In this document: piece after piece, positions 40,123 to 48,834 of the stretch
Layout of the letters: every line of letters starts with the position of its first letter
Numbering within the stretch: the stretch's first letter is position 1
Source: Martelella mediterranea
GTDB lineage: Bacteria > Pseudomonadota > Alphaproteobacteria > Rhizobiales > Rhizobiaceae
Direction: 5' to 3'
DNA length: 64,000 bases
Assembly: GCF_004342225.1 (NCBI RefSeq)
Contig: NZ_SMAR01000013.1
Location: forward strand, 1 to 64,000
The notes under the pieces: generated by a model
Databases searched by the model: none
The model's input: the letters and a program-made list of their open reading frames with translations, nothing else
Told to the model about the DNA's origin: nothing
Translations under genes and position numbers: made by a program

Positions 40123-42432
40123 ATGACGGCGGATACGGAAAGAAATCCGGAGTTTTTCCGGCATGACCCGGATGAGGATGGTGCTACGGTCAGCGGCGCT
40201 TATGGCCGTGGCGGTATGCGTGCGATTCTCCGTTCTCCGGGAATGTTTATCGTGGCCGGAGCGCTGCTGACAGCATTTCTCTCGTTGTTCATCCTTCTGG
40301 GGCTGACGCCCTTCAAGCCGACTGGCCGTGTCGTTGCAGGTCTTGTTGCGGCCAACTCTCTTTTCGTGCTGACGCTGATTTTCCTCATCGGGCGCGAGGT
40401 GCGGCAGCTTTTGAAGGCCAGGCACCGCGGGCGGGCTGCGGCCCAGCTTCATATTCGGATCGTTCTTCTTTTTGCCATTGTGGCTGTCACGCCTGCGATT
40501 ATTGTCGCAATTTTCGCCACTCTGACACTGAATGCCGGTCTTGATCGCTGGTTTGCCATGCGCACACAATCGATCGTGCAGTCTTCGCTCAATGTTGCGC
40601 AGGCCTACATGATGGAGAATGCCAGCTACCTGCAGGGCCAGACGCTTTCTATGGGCAATGATCTGGAGCGCAACCGGTCGCTCTTCTATCTCGATCGCAC
40701 AGGCTTTACTGACCTCATGACCCGTCAGGCGCGCGGACGTGGCATGCTTGGGGCATTTCTTGTGCGTGACGATGGCAGCATCATCGCACAGGCCGATGTT
40801 AGCGATGACGCGCCTTTACCCGATATTCCTGAGGATGCGCTTGAAAAGGCAGCAGCCGGGACGCCCACACTGATTCCGCCGGGGGAAACGAACCTCGTCG
40901 GGGCTATCATTGCGCTGGAGGCTTTGCCGGACACATATCTTTATACAGTCCGTTCCGTTGATCCCAGTGTCATGGGCGCAATGCGCATGATCGAGGACAA
41001 CTTCTCAGAGTATAAATCGATGGAAACCGGCCGGTTTTCCATTCAGGTGGCCTTTGCTGTCCTTTATCTCGGTTTTGCGCTCATCGTTCTTCTGGCTGCG
41101 ATCTGGACCGGGATTGCGGTGGCTGACAGGATTGTTCTGCCTATCCGGCTTTTGATTGGTGCTGCTGACCAGGTTGCGACGGGGGATCTGAAGGTCGCAG
41201 TTCCGGTTCGAACCATTGACGGCGACGTTGGCCGGTTGTCCAAGACGTTTAACAAGATGGTTGCGGAAATTCGTGCGCAGCAGCGCGAAGTGCTGCTTGC
41301 CAAGGACGAGGTAGACGACCGCAGGCGGTTTATTGAAGCCGTGCTTTCCGGTGTGACGGCTGCTGTAATCGGTGTCGATGCGGATCGCACGATTACGATT
41401 GTGAACCTTTCAGCGGAACAGTTGCTTGCTGTTCATGCTGACGATTTGCTGGGGCAGAAACTGGAAAACATTGCGCCAGAGATTGATGTCGTGATGACGG
41501 CAGCAATGCGCAGAAGCCGGAAAAATTTCCGCCGGCAGATCAATCTGATGCGTCTTGGAAAAGAGCGGACTCTTTCCGTTCAGGTCACAAAGGAAGATTC
41601 GCGGGATGGGACGGAAGCCTATGTGATCACTCTGGATGACATTACAGATCTTATCATTGCGCAGCGCTCATCGGCATGGGCGGATGTTGCCAGACGCATC
41701 GCGCATGAGATCAAAAATCCTCTTACGCCAATCCAGTTGTCTGCCGAAAGGATCAAGCGGCGGTTTGGCCGCAAAATCGATAGCGAAGAGGATCGCGCTG
41801 TATTTGATCAGTGCACGGATACGATTGTCCGTCAGGTTGGTGACATCGGGCGGATGGTGGATGAATTCTCCGCCTTTGCCCGCATGCCTAAGCCCTCGAA
41901 ATCACAGGGCGATCTGCGCAGTATCATAACTGATGCTATTTTCCTGCGTGAGATGGGGCGCACAGATATCAGCTTCTTGCGTGAACTCGGAGATGAGCCA
42001 CTCGTGGGATCATTTGACGAGCGCATGCTTGGACAGGCGTTTGCAAATTTGATTAAGAACGCAGTTGAAGCTATTGATGCTGTTCCTCATTCTGATTTTT
42101 CCGGGGAGAGAAAAGTGCTTGTCTCCGCCAGCCACGACAAGGTTCGTGACCGCTATATTGTTGACTTTATCGACAGCGGCAAAGGCTTACCCGTGGAAAA
42201 TCGCCATATGATCCTGGAGCCCTATATTACCATGCGTGAGAAGGGGACGGGGCTTGGTCTGGCTATCGTGCGTAAAATCATCGAAGAGCACGGTGGTAAG
42301 CTGGAACTGCATGACGCACCGGAAGATTTTGCTGAAGGGCATGGCGCGATGATCCGCGTGGAACTGCCGCACGTGCATGACGCAGAAAGCATGCGCGAAG
42401 ACAAAGATAGGGAAGATATTGATGGCCTCTGA
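40123..42432 (+). CDS. ntrY: Nitrogen regulation sensor histidine kinase NtrY
   Basis: NtrY is the membrane partner of NtrX and is tied to nitrogen and redox/microaerobic control in Brucella and Azospirillum. The 769-residue protein has about four membrane helices: three near the N terminus (about 35-125, for example FIVAGALLTAFLSLFILLGL) and one at about 305-330. These bracket a periplasmic sensor region; HAMP, PAS, HisKA (HEIKNPLTPIQLSAERI, His near 528) and ATPase domains (NLIKNAVEAID, GKGLPV, GTGLGLAI) follow. ATG 40123 is preferred; an upstream TTG at 40051 is in frame but unsupported. ntrX starts inside its last codons. Confidence 0.95.
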   Translation: MTADTERNPEFFRHDPDEDGATVSGAYGRGGMRAILRSPGMFIVAGALLTAFLSLFILLGLTPFKPTGRVVAGLVAANSLFVLTLIFLIGREVRQLLKARHRGRAAAQLHIRIVLLFAIVAVTPAIIVAIFATLTLNAGLDRWFAMRTQSIVQSSLNVAQAYMMENASYLQGQTLSMGNDLERNRSLFYLDRTGFTDLMTRQARGRGMLGAFLVRDDGSIIAQADVSDDAPLPDIPEDALEKAAAGTPTLIPPGETNLVGAIIALEALPDTYLYTVRSVDPSVMGAMRMIEDNFSEYKSMETGRFSIQVAFAVLYLGFALIVLLAAIWTGIAVADRIVLPIRLLIGAADQVATGDLKVAVPVRTIDGDVGRLSKTFNKMVAEIRAQQREVLLAKDEVDDRRRFIEAVLSGVTAAVIGVDADRTITIVNLSAEQLLAVHADDLLGQKLENIAPEIDVVMTAAMRRSRKNFRRQINLMRLGKERTLSVQVTKEDSRDGTEAYVITLDDITDLIIAQRSSAWADVARRIAHEIKNPLTPIQLSAERIKRRFGRKIDSEEDRAVFDQCTDTIVRQVGDIGRMVDEFSAFARMPKPSKSQGDLRSIITDAIFLREMGRTDISFLRELGDEPLVGSFDERMLGQAFANLIKNAVEAIDAVPHSDFSGERKVLVSASHDKVRDRYIVDFIDSGKGLPVENRHMILEPYITMREKGTGLGLAIVRKIIEEHGGKLELHDAPEDFAEGHGAMIRVELPHVHDAESMREDKDREDIDGL

Positions 42433-43786
42433 TATTCTAGTCGTAGACGATGAAGCGGATATCCGGGACATCGTATCGGGTATTCTCTCGGATGAAGGGC
42501 ACGAAACGCGGGTCGCGCATGACAGTGATAGCGCTTTGGCCGCCATTGCAAATCGTGTTCCGCGCTTGATTTTTCTGGATATCTGGATGCAGGGCAGCCG
42601 ATTGGATGGTCTGGCTCTTCTTGATGAAATCAAGCAGCGTTACGCCGATCTGCCGGTGGTCATGATTTCCGGTCACGGGAATATCGAAACGGCTGTCTCA
42701 TCCATCAAGCGGGGTGCTTTCGACTTTATTGAAAAGCCGTTTAAGGCTGACCGGCTGGTGCTGATTGCCGAGCGAGCGCTCGAAAATTCGCGTCTGAAAC
42801 GTGAGGTTATGGAGCTGAAACGCAAAACAGGCGATCCGGAAGAACTGGTTGGTTCTTCGCTTCTTGTGTCGCAATTGCGTCAGACGCTTGAGAAAGTCGG
42901 TCCGACCAACAGCCGGGTTATGATTTTCGGTGGTTCCGGTAGTGGCAAAGAGGTTGTCGCACGCCTGATGCATCAAAAAAGTCAGCGTGCAGAAGGCCCT
43001 TTCGTTGCTTTGAATGCTGCTGCTATCACACCGGAAAATATGGAAATTGAACTTTTTGGCGTCGAAGGCGGCGGTGGGCGTACCCGCAAAACCGGTGCCC
43101 TTGAAAGGGCGCATCGCGGTACGCTTTATCTTGATGAAGTGGGCGAAATGCCGCTTGAGACGCAGAAAAAGATATTGCGGGTTCTCGTTGATCAGCAGTT
43201 TGAGCGTGTTGGGGGCAATCGCCGGGTGAGCGTGGATGTCCGGATCATATCGTCGACAGCGCTTGATCTGCAGGAACGTATCCAGGACAGTTCTTTCCGG
43301 CAGGATCTTTATCACCGTCTTGCTGTTGTTCCTGTGCGCATTCCGGCACTGGCGGAACGGCGGGAAGATATTCCCTTCCTCGTTGATTTCATTATGCGAC
43401 AGCTATGCGAGCAGGCTGGCATACGCCAGAGGCGCATTGCTGATGATGCAATGGCTATTCTGCAGGCGCATGACTGGCCGGGTAACATCAGACAGCTGCG
43501 CAACAACCTTGAGCGCTTGTTGATATTATCAAGGGAAGAAGACCCGAAGACACCGATTAGTGCGGATCTGTTGCCGGCTGATCTCTCCGATGTGCTGCCG
43601 CAGATACAGACCAGTGGCGATGCGCACATCATGACATTGCCCTTGCGCGAGGCCAGAGAGCGTTTTGAACGTGACTATCTTATGGCGCAGATAAACCGGT
43701 TCGGTGGGAACATCTCCCGTACAGCCGAGTTTGTAGGCATGGAGCGTTCAGCGCTTCATCGGAAGCTCAAATCTCTTGGCATTTAA
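42422..43786 (+). CDS. ntrX: Response regulator NtrX
   Basis: NtrX is phosphorylated by NtrY and controls nitrogen, respiratory and cell-envelope genes in alphaproteobacteria. The 454-residue protein has a receiver domain (Asp53 in IFLDIWM), a AAA+ domain with FGGSGSGKE (about 169-177) and LYLDEVGEM, and a Fis-type HTH (GGNISRTAEFVGMERSALHRKL). The sigma54 loop GAFTGA is absent; the region reads ELFGVEGGGGRTRKTGALE (about 208-226), so it probably does not work through sigma54. ATG 42422 follows AGGGAAG and overlaps ntrY by 11 bases. Confidence 0.95.
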   Translation: MASDILVVDDEADIRDIVSGILSDEGHETRVAHDSDSALAAIANRVPRLIFLDIWMQGSRLDGLALLDEIKQRYADLPVVMISGHGNIETAVSSIKRGAFDFIEKPFKADRLVLIAERALENSRLKREVMELKRKTGDPEELVGSSLLVSQLRQTLEKVGPTNSRVMIFGGSGSGKEVVARLMHQKSQRAEGPFVALNAAAITPENMEIELFGVEGGGGRTRKTGALERAHRGTLYLDEVGEMPLETQKKILRVLVDQQFERVGGNRRVSVDVRIISSTALDLQERIQDSSFRQDLYHRLAVVPVRIPALAERREDIPFLVDFIMRQLCEQAGIRQRRIADDAMAILQAHDWPGNIRQLRNNLERLLILSREEDPKTPISADLLPADLSDVLPQIQTSGDAHIMTLPLREARERFERDYLMAQINRFGGNISRTAEFVGMERSALHRKLKSLGI

Positions 43787-43900
43787 GTGAAACTCGGTCA
43801 GATTGGGCGCTGAAAATACGCTCAGCACAGGACGGCATGCCGTCGTGTTCGCTCACCGAATTTCAAACTCGGGAACGGCCTTTCAGGCTGAAAAGATTGT

Positions 43901-45277
43901 ATGAAGATCATTATTTGTGGCGCAGGGCAGGTTGGCTTTGGTATCGCGGAGCGCCTGTCACAGGAATATAACGATGTTTCCGTTATCGATACATCCGCGT
44001 CGCTGATCAGCACGATCACAGAGCTTCTTGATGTCCGTGGATATGTTGGACATGGCGCGCATCCTGATACGCTGGCTCAGGCAGGGGCCGATCAGGCCGA
44101 TATGATCATCGCTGTGACGCTGCATGACGAGATCAATATGGTGGCCTGCCAGGTTGCACATTCGTTGTTCAATGTTCCCACCAAGATCGCGCGTATTCGC
44201 TCGCAGAGCTATCTTCAGTCTCACTATTCTGACCTCTTCTCGCGTGACCACATGCCGATCGATGTGACAATTTCGCCAGAGGTTGAGGTCGGTAAGCTCG
44301 TCTTGCGGCGGATCTCGTTTCCCGGAGCAACAGACATCGTGCGTTTCGCAGATGAGCGTATCACCATGCTGGCTGTTGAGTGCAACGATGATTGCCCGGT
44401 GCTCAATACGCCGCTTATCCAGCTCAGCCAGCTGTTTCCGGATCTCGGGGCCACTGTCACGGGCATTTACCGGGATGAAAAAGTCATCATTCCACATTCG
44501 AACGATCAGATCGTCGCCGGTGATCTTGTCTATGTTGTTTGCGAGCAGGAGCATATACGGCGCACGCTTGCCCTTTTTGGGCATGAAGAGCAGGAAGCCC
44601 GCCGTATCGTTATCGCCGGGGGCGGCAATATCGGCTTTTACGTGGCAAAGTCGATTGAAGAACTGCAGCCGAAGACAAGACTGAAGATGATCGAGAATGA
44701 TCGCGAAAAGGCGGTTGCGGTCTCTGATGCGCTTCGCAATGTGATCGTGTTGCAGGGGTCGGCGCTCGATCAGAACATCATGGTTCAGGCGGATGTGCCT
44801 GATGCGCATCTGATGGTTTCACTCACCAATAACGACCAGACAAATATCCTTTCCTCGGTCATTGCCAAGCAGCTTGGTTGTCAGTCCAATCTGGCTCTTC
44901 TCAATAATCCCTCATTTCATGACGTGACCAAGTCTCTGGGCATTGATGCTTATATCAATCCACGTGCCGTCACGATCTCCCGTGTGCTGCAACACGTCCG
45001 CAAGGGGCGCATCCGTTCCGTCTATGCGGTCCAGAAGGGCGCGGCTGAAGTGATTGAAGCTGAGGCTTTGACGACCTCACCGCTTGTCGGGACGCCTTTT
45101 CGTGATCTTGACCTGCCTGAAGGGATCCGGATCGGTGCAGTCTATCGCGGTGATAAGGTTTTAAGGCCAACCGGTGATATGAAAATCAAAGCAAATGATC
45201 GGGTTATTCTGTTTGCTGTCGCTTCCGCAGTCCGGCATGTCGAACAATTGTTCCGGGTATCGATCCAGTATTTCTAG
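43901..45277 (+). CDS. trkA: Trk system potassium uptake protein TrkA
   Basis: TrkA is the cytoplasmic NAD-binding gating subunit of Trk K+ transporters. The 458-residue protein has two TrkA-N/TrkA-C units: the first Rossmann motif is ICGAGQVGFGIAERL (about 4-18) and the second VIAGGGNIGFYVAKSIEEL (about 235-253), each followed by a TrkA_C ligand domain (EVEVGKLVLR and AEVIEAEALTTSPL). The membrane subunit TrkH/TrkG is not in the window. The gene follows ntrX by 114 bases; the ntrYX-trkA-hfq order is conserved in Rhizobiales. Confidence 0.95.
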   Translation: MKIIICGAGQVGFGIAERLSQEYNDVSVIDTSASLISTITELLDVRGYVGHGAHPDTLAQAGADQADMIIAVTLHDEINMVACQVAHSLFNVPTKIARIRSQSYLQSHYSDLFSRDHMPIDVTISPEVEVGKLVLRRISFPGATDIVRFADERITMLAVECNDDCPVLNTPLIQLSQLFPDLGATVTGIYRDEKVIIPHSNDQIVAGDLVYVVCEQEHIRRTLALFGHEEQEARRIVIAGGGNIGFYVAKSIEELQPKTRLKMIENDREKAVAVSDALRNVIVLQGSALDQNIMVQADVPDAHLMVSLTNNDQTNILSSVIAKQLGCQSNLALLNNPSFHDVTKSLGIDAYINPRAVTISRVLQHVRKGRIRSVYAVQKGAAEVIEAEALTTSPLVGTPFRDLDLPEGIRIGAVYRGDKVLRPTGDMKIKANDRVILFAVASAVRHVEQLFRVSIQYF

Positions 45278-45450
45278 TGTAGTGATGTTTCAGACTGTTT
45301 TTACTATCAAAGATGGTATCTTTTCGCCGTTGCGGAAGTGCTGACGATTTGCTACCAACCTAAAATGAAGAGCTGCAACTGAAGTATCAGTACAGCGCAT
45401 AATAAATGGAAACCGGCTGAGGTCGGCAAAATTAAGAAAGAATCGGCGCC

Positions 45451-45693
45451 ATGGCGGAACGTTCTCAAAACCTTCAGGATGTCTTTCTCAATTGCGTTCG
45501 TAAGCAGAAAATTTCACTGACCATCTTCCTGATCAATGGTGTGAAGCTGACAGGTGTGGTCACATCTTTTGATAATTTCTGCGTATTGCTGCGACGCGAC
45601 GGACATTCCCAGCTTGTCTATAAGCACGCGATTTCAACCATCATGCCAAGTCAGCCGGTTCAGATGTTTGAAACCGAAGACAGCGCATCCTGA
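45451..45693 (+). CDS. hfq: RNA chaperone Hfq
   Basis: Hfq is the hexameric Sm-like RNA chaperone that pairs small RNAs with mRNAs. The 80-residue protein has the Sm1 region ([25 protein letters not shown]) and Sm2 motif YKHAISTI, with the short C-terminal tail typical of alphaproteobacteria. ATG 45451 follows AAGAAAG. hflX starts within about 80 bases. A 173-base leader upstream separates it from trkA. Confidence 0.97.
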   Translation: MAERSQNLQDVFLNCVRKQKISLTIFLINGVKLTGVVTSFDNFCVLLRRDGHSQLVYKHAISTIMPSQPVQMFETEDSAS

Positions 45694-45706
45694 TTGGTGA
45701 ACTTCC

Positions 45707-47053
45707 ATTTCTGACGATAACAACTCTTTCGAGAGCCAATACGAAAACCGGGATGCCTCCCGCGCGCTTGTGATCGTGCCTGTGCTGAAAGCAGCACGTG
45801 GGGATCGCGGCGCGGACAATGTTGTGAGCACACGCCCGGCGGAGAGCCGCCTTCAGGAAGCTGATGGTCTTGCCCGCGCTATCGGGTTGAGTGTGGTTGA
45901 GGCCCAGATCGTACCGGTGAATGATCCGCGCCCTGCGACCCTGATCGGTGGCGGGAAGATTGAGGAAATTGACCATCAGCTTGATGAGAAGAATATCGGG
46001 CTGGTAATTGTCGATCACCCGCTGACGCCGGTGCAGCAGCGCAATCTGGAAAAAGCCTGGGTCGCAAAGGTCATCGACAGAACCGGCCTTATCCTCGAGA
46101 TATTTGGTGACCGCGCTTCGACGAAAGAAGGCCGTCTTCAGGTCGAGCTGGCGCATCTGAATTATCAGCGCGGGCGGCTCGTGCGGAGCTGGACTCACCT
46201 GGAGCGTCAGCGTGGCGGCGGCGGTTTTATGGGTGGTCCGGGTGAAACACAGATTGAAGCCGACAGGCGAATGTTGCGTGAGCGAATCGTCAAGCTTGAG
46301 CGTGAGCTGGAACAGGTCGTCCGCACCCGCCAGCTGCACCGTTCAAAGCGGAAAAAAGTGCCGCATCCCATCGTCGCGCTCGTCGGCTATACCAATGCCG
46401 GTAAATCGACACTGTTTAACCGGATAACCGGGGCAGGCGTTCTGGCAGAAGACATGCTGTTCGCGACGCTGGATCCAACGCTCAGGCGGATGAAATTGCC
46501 GCATGGCCGCACAGTTATTCTGTCTGACACGGTTGGCTTCATTTCTGATCTGCCGACCCATCTGGTGGCAGCGTTCAGGGCAACGTTGGAAGAAGTTCTT
46601 GAAGCTGATCTCATTCTTCATGTGCGCGATATGTCAGACCCGGCGCGCGATGCCCAGTCTGACGATGTTTTGCGGATTTTGAACGAGCTCGGTATCGACG
46701 AGAAAACGCAGGATGAGCGTATCATCGAGGTCTGGAACAAGCTTGACCTTCTGTCTCCTGATGAACATGACGCGCTTATGGATCGGGCTAACGCGAATGA
46801 AAAGGTGATGGGCGTTTCTGCGGTTACCGGCGAGGGCGTGTCCGAGCTTATGGATGTTATCGCTGCACGGCTTGCTGGTGTTTTAACCGAAACGACAATC
46901 GTGCTTTCACCCGCCCAGCTTCAGTTTCTGCCGTGGATTTATGAACACGCTCTTGTTGATGAACGTCGTGATGAAGAAGATGGCTCCGTCAGTCTTGATA
47001 TCCGTTTACCGGAAGCGGAATCGCAAAGACTTGAGAGTATGCTGTCGGAATAG
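45707..47053 (+). CDS. hflX: GTPase HflX
   Basis: HflX is a translation-factor-like GTPase that splits stalled or heat-stressed 70S ribosomes. It has the HflX N-terminal glycine-rich segment RQRGGGGFMGGPGETQIE, then the G domain with GYTNAGKST (G1), DTVGFI (G3) and NKLDLL (G4). No ATG lies near the 5' end. GTG 45770 is the first common start but has no Shine-Dalgarno. The frame extends to a stop at 45698-45700, and an ATT at 45707 follows GGTGA by six bases; the intervening residues (SDDNNSFESQYENRDASRAL) look coding. ATT, as in infC, is therefore proposed with caution. The minimal form is 45770-47053 (427 residues). Confidence 0.9.
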   Translation: MSDDNNSFESQYENRDASRALVIVPVLKAARGDRGADNVVSTRPAESRLQEADGLARAIGLSVVEAQIVPVNDPRPATLIGGGKIEEIDHQLDEKNIGLVIVDHPLTPVQQRNLEKAWVAKVIDRTGLILEIFGDRASTKEGRLQVELAHLNYQRGRLVRSWTHLERQRGGGGFMGGPGETQIEADRRMLRERIVKLERELEQVVRTRQLHRSKRKKVPHPIVALVGYTNAGKSTLFNRITGAGVLAEDMLFATLDPTLRRMKLPHGRTVILSDTVGFISDLPTHLVAAFRATLEEVLEADLILHVRDMSDPARDAQSDDVLRILNELGIDEKTQDERIIEVWNKLDLLSPDEHDALMDRANANEKVMGVSAVTGEGVSELMDVIAARLAGVLTETTIVLSPAQLQFLPWIYEHALVDERRDEEDGSVSLDIRLPEAESQRLESMLSE

Positions 47054-47074
47054 GGCGGGTTACGACCGCTGTCT

Positions 47075-47908
47075 TCAAACAAGTTGTCTTTCAATGGACT
47101 TTGCGTCCTGCCAGAGGGCTTCCATGCGCTCCAGCGTGGCCTCATCAAGTGTTTTTCCGTCTTTTTCCAGCGTCTTTTCAATATGACTGAAACGACGTCG
47201 GAATTTCGTGTTGGTACCACGCAATGCCTGTTCCGGGTCGGTTTTGGTGTGGCGCGCCAGGTTGACTGCGGCAAAAATCATATCACCGAGCTCGTCCGAC
47301 ACTGCCGCTTTGTTCCCTGAAAGCAGGGCCTGTCTCAGCTCATGAATTTCTTCCTCAAATTTATCGAGGATTGGCTCAGGCTCAGACCAGTCGAAACCGA
47401 CACGGGCTGCATGTTCCTGTAGCTTGAGAGCTTCGGTCAGGGCCGGGAATGAGCGCTGTACACCACCAAGATGACCGGCCTTGAAGTCTTCCGTAAGGCC
47501 ACGTCGGGCGCGCCGTTCTGCGCGCTCTGCCTTTTCTTCACGCTTGATATCATCCCATTTCTGCTTCACGGCTTCGGCGGTTTCAGCATCATAGGAGCCA
47601 AAGACATGCGGATGGCGGCGGATCATTTTTGATGTGACTGCGTGGACAACGTCACCGAACGAAAACTCACCGGCTTCTTCAGCCATGCGCGCGTGAAATA
47701 CCACCTGCAAAAGCAGGTCACCGAGCTCGTCACAAAGATCATCGAGATCATTGCGCTCGATCGCGTCTGCGACTTCATAGGCTTCTTCGATGGTATAGGG
47801 TTTGATCGTTTCGAACGATTGTTTGATGTCCCAGGGGCAACCCGTTTCAGGATCGCGAAGTGCGGCCATAATTTCGAGAAGGCGGTTGATGTCGGGCGAA
47901 GGTTCCAT
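47075..47908 (-). CDS. mazG: Nucleoside triphosphate pyrophosphohydrolase MazG
   Basis: MazG hydrolyses NTPs to NMP and pyrophosphate, cleaning nucleotide pools and lowering ppGpp. The 277-residue protein has the N-terminal MazG domain with the metal-binding EExxE pattern (EEAYEVADAIE...DELGDLLLQVVFH, about 37-71) and a second MazG domain near 165-240 (EEEIHELRQAL, DELGDMIFAAVNLARH). It is convergent with hflX (21-base gap). Confidence 0.95.
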   Translation of the reverse strand: MEPSPDINRLLEIMAALRDPETGCPWDIKQSFETIKPYTIEEAYEVADAIERNDLDDLCDELGDLLLQVVFHARMAEEAGEFSFGDVVHAVTSKMIRRHPHVFGSYDAETAEAVKQKWDDIKREEKAERAERRARRGLTEDFKAGHLGGVQRSFPALTEALKLQEHAARVGFDWSEPEPILDKFEEEIHELRQALLSGNKAAVSDELGDMIFAAVNLARHTKTDPEQALRGTNTKFRRRFSHIEKTLEKDGKTLDEATLERMEALWQDAKSIERQLV

Positions 47909-47989
47909 GGGAAAGGGCTCCTGAGTTCGGTCGGTCAGGTCAAAATCGAGGCGCAGTGCCGGTTTGCATAAGACTTGAGAAGCAGCCTA

Positions 47990-48032
47990 TAGCGCCGTGC
48001 GTCCATTCGGACGCACAAAGCACGATGCGCTA
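47990..48032. repeat. Intergenic hairpin repeat, copy B
   Basis: Core stem TGCGTCC (47998-48004), loop ATTC, GGACGCA (48009-48015); an outer stem TAGCGC (47990-47995) / GCGCTA (48027-48032) encloses it. The core matches copy A at 9974-10000 except for a G-C pair where copy A has A-T. The outer right arm includes the TAG stop of the deaminase gene. Confidence 0.65.
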
Positions 48033-48617
48033 GTCGAGCGGGATACCGGTTTCGCCTTTATGCGACTGGTAGGTCTGTGAGGCAAGCGCATATGTTGCTT
48101 TGATCTCAGCGATACGATTTTCAAAGTCGCTGCGCTCAGGCTCGTTTGCCAAAGATGCCATTTCCGGTATGGAGCGGGACGTAAAGAAGGCATTCTTTCT
48201 GTGATATCCGCCCGGCTCTAAACCATATAGCTCTTTCATGATTTTCAGGTCATGCGGAATCGCAAAACGATCACGCGAATCCTCGTGGCTGAAGAAGTAG
48301 AAGTAATTGTCGAAACCGGCCCAGGTGATTGCCGACATGCACATCGTGCAGGGTTCGTGCGTTGTAAGGAACAGCAGGTCCTTCGTGTCCGGGCGCTCGG
48401 ACAATTCATAGAATTGCTTCAGTGTGTGAACCTCGCCATGCCAGAGTGGGTTGGATGTCTCGTCATTGGTTCCCGCGATGACCAGAGACAGATCTGACTT
48501 TCTGAGTATCGCCGCTCCGAAGACCTTGTTGCCCCGATCGACCCCGCGCATGGTCAGCGGCAGGATATCGTTCTCAATGACGCTCAGGAGTCGGTTGGTC
48601 AGTTTTATATCGTCCAT
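48030..48617 (-). CDS. Nucleoside deaminase (CDA superfamily)
   Basis: The 195-residue protein is a zinc-dependent deaminase of the cytidine/deoxycytidylate superfamily. WHGEVHTL supplies the His ligand and the catalytic Glu (about 70-72), and HEPCTMCMSAI supplies the two Cys ligands (about 94-97). It resembles the guanine/nucleoside deaminase branch, but the substrate is not certain. ATG 48617 is preceded by GGGGAA. A longer frame to 48791 lacks support. Its stop codon lies in the right arm of repeat copy B. Confidence 0.82.
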   Translation of the reverse strand: MDDIKLTNRLLSVIENDILPLTMRGVDRGNKVFGAAILRKSDLSLVIAGTNDETSNPLWHGEVHTLKQFYELSERPDTKDLLFLTTHEPCTMCMSAITWAGFDNYFYFFSHEDSRDRFAIPHDLKIMKELYGLEPGGYHRKNAFFTSRSIPEMASLANEPERSDFENRIAEIKATYALASQTYQSHKGETGIPLD

Positions 48618-48834
48618 CTTTGTTCCCCGTTCGATGCTGTTCATCAGCGAGTAAAATGAGTTCATCACCTGTATGCAAGACACCGCCGTCTCCCGATACC
48701 GGTTAAATTTGCTGCAAGCCTCAGAAATTTGAGGAACGAAATGTGCATGAGCGCGCCGGTTACGCATTTTCGTTTCTTCAACTACGGGCACGAAACAACG
48801 ATCATTTCACCAGCTTGAAAAGGACTGGTTGCAA
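48618..48834. other. Divergent spacer between deaminase gene and cysG
   Basis: The spacer should hold the promoters of both divergent genes. CGTTTC and GAAACAACG (about 48769-48800) form a loose inverted repeat. No riboswitch or other RNA structure was recognised. Confidence 0.35.

Noticed and set aside
43831-43844. Palindrome GACGGCATGCCGTC between ntrX and trkA
   Set aside because: It has no loop for a hairpin and no T-run, is a single copy, and could be chance; not enough to call an operator.
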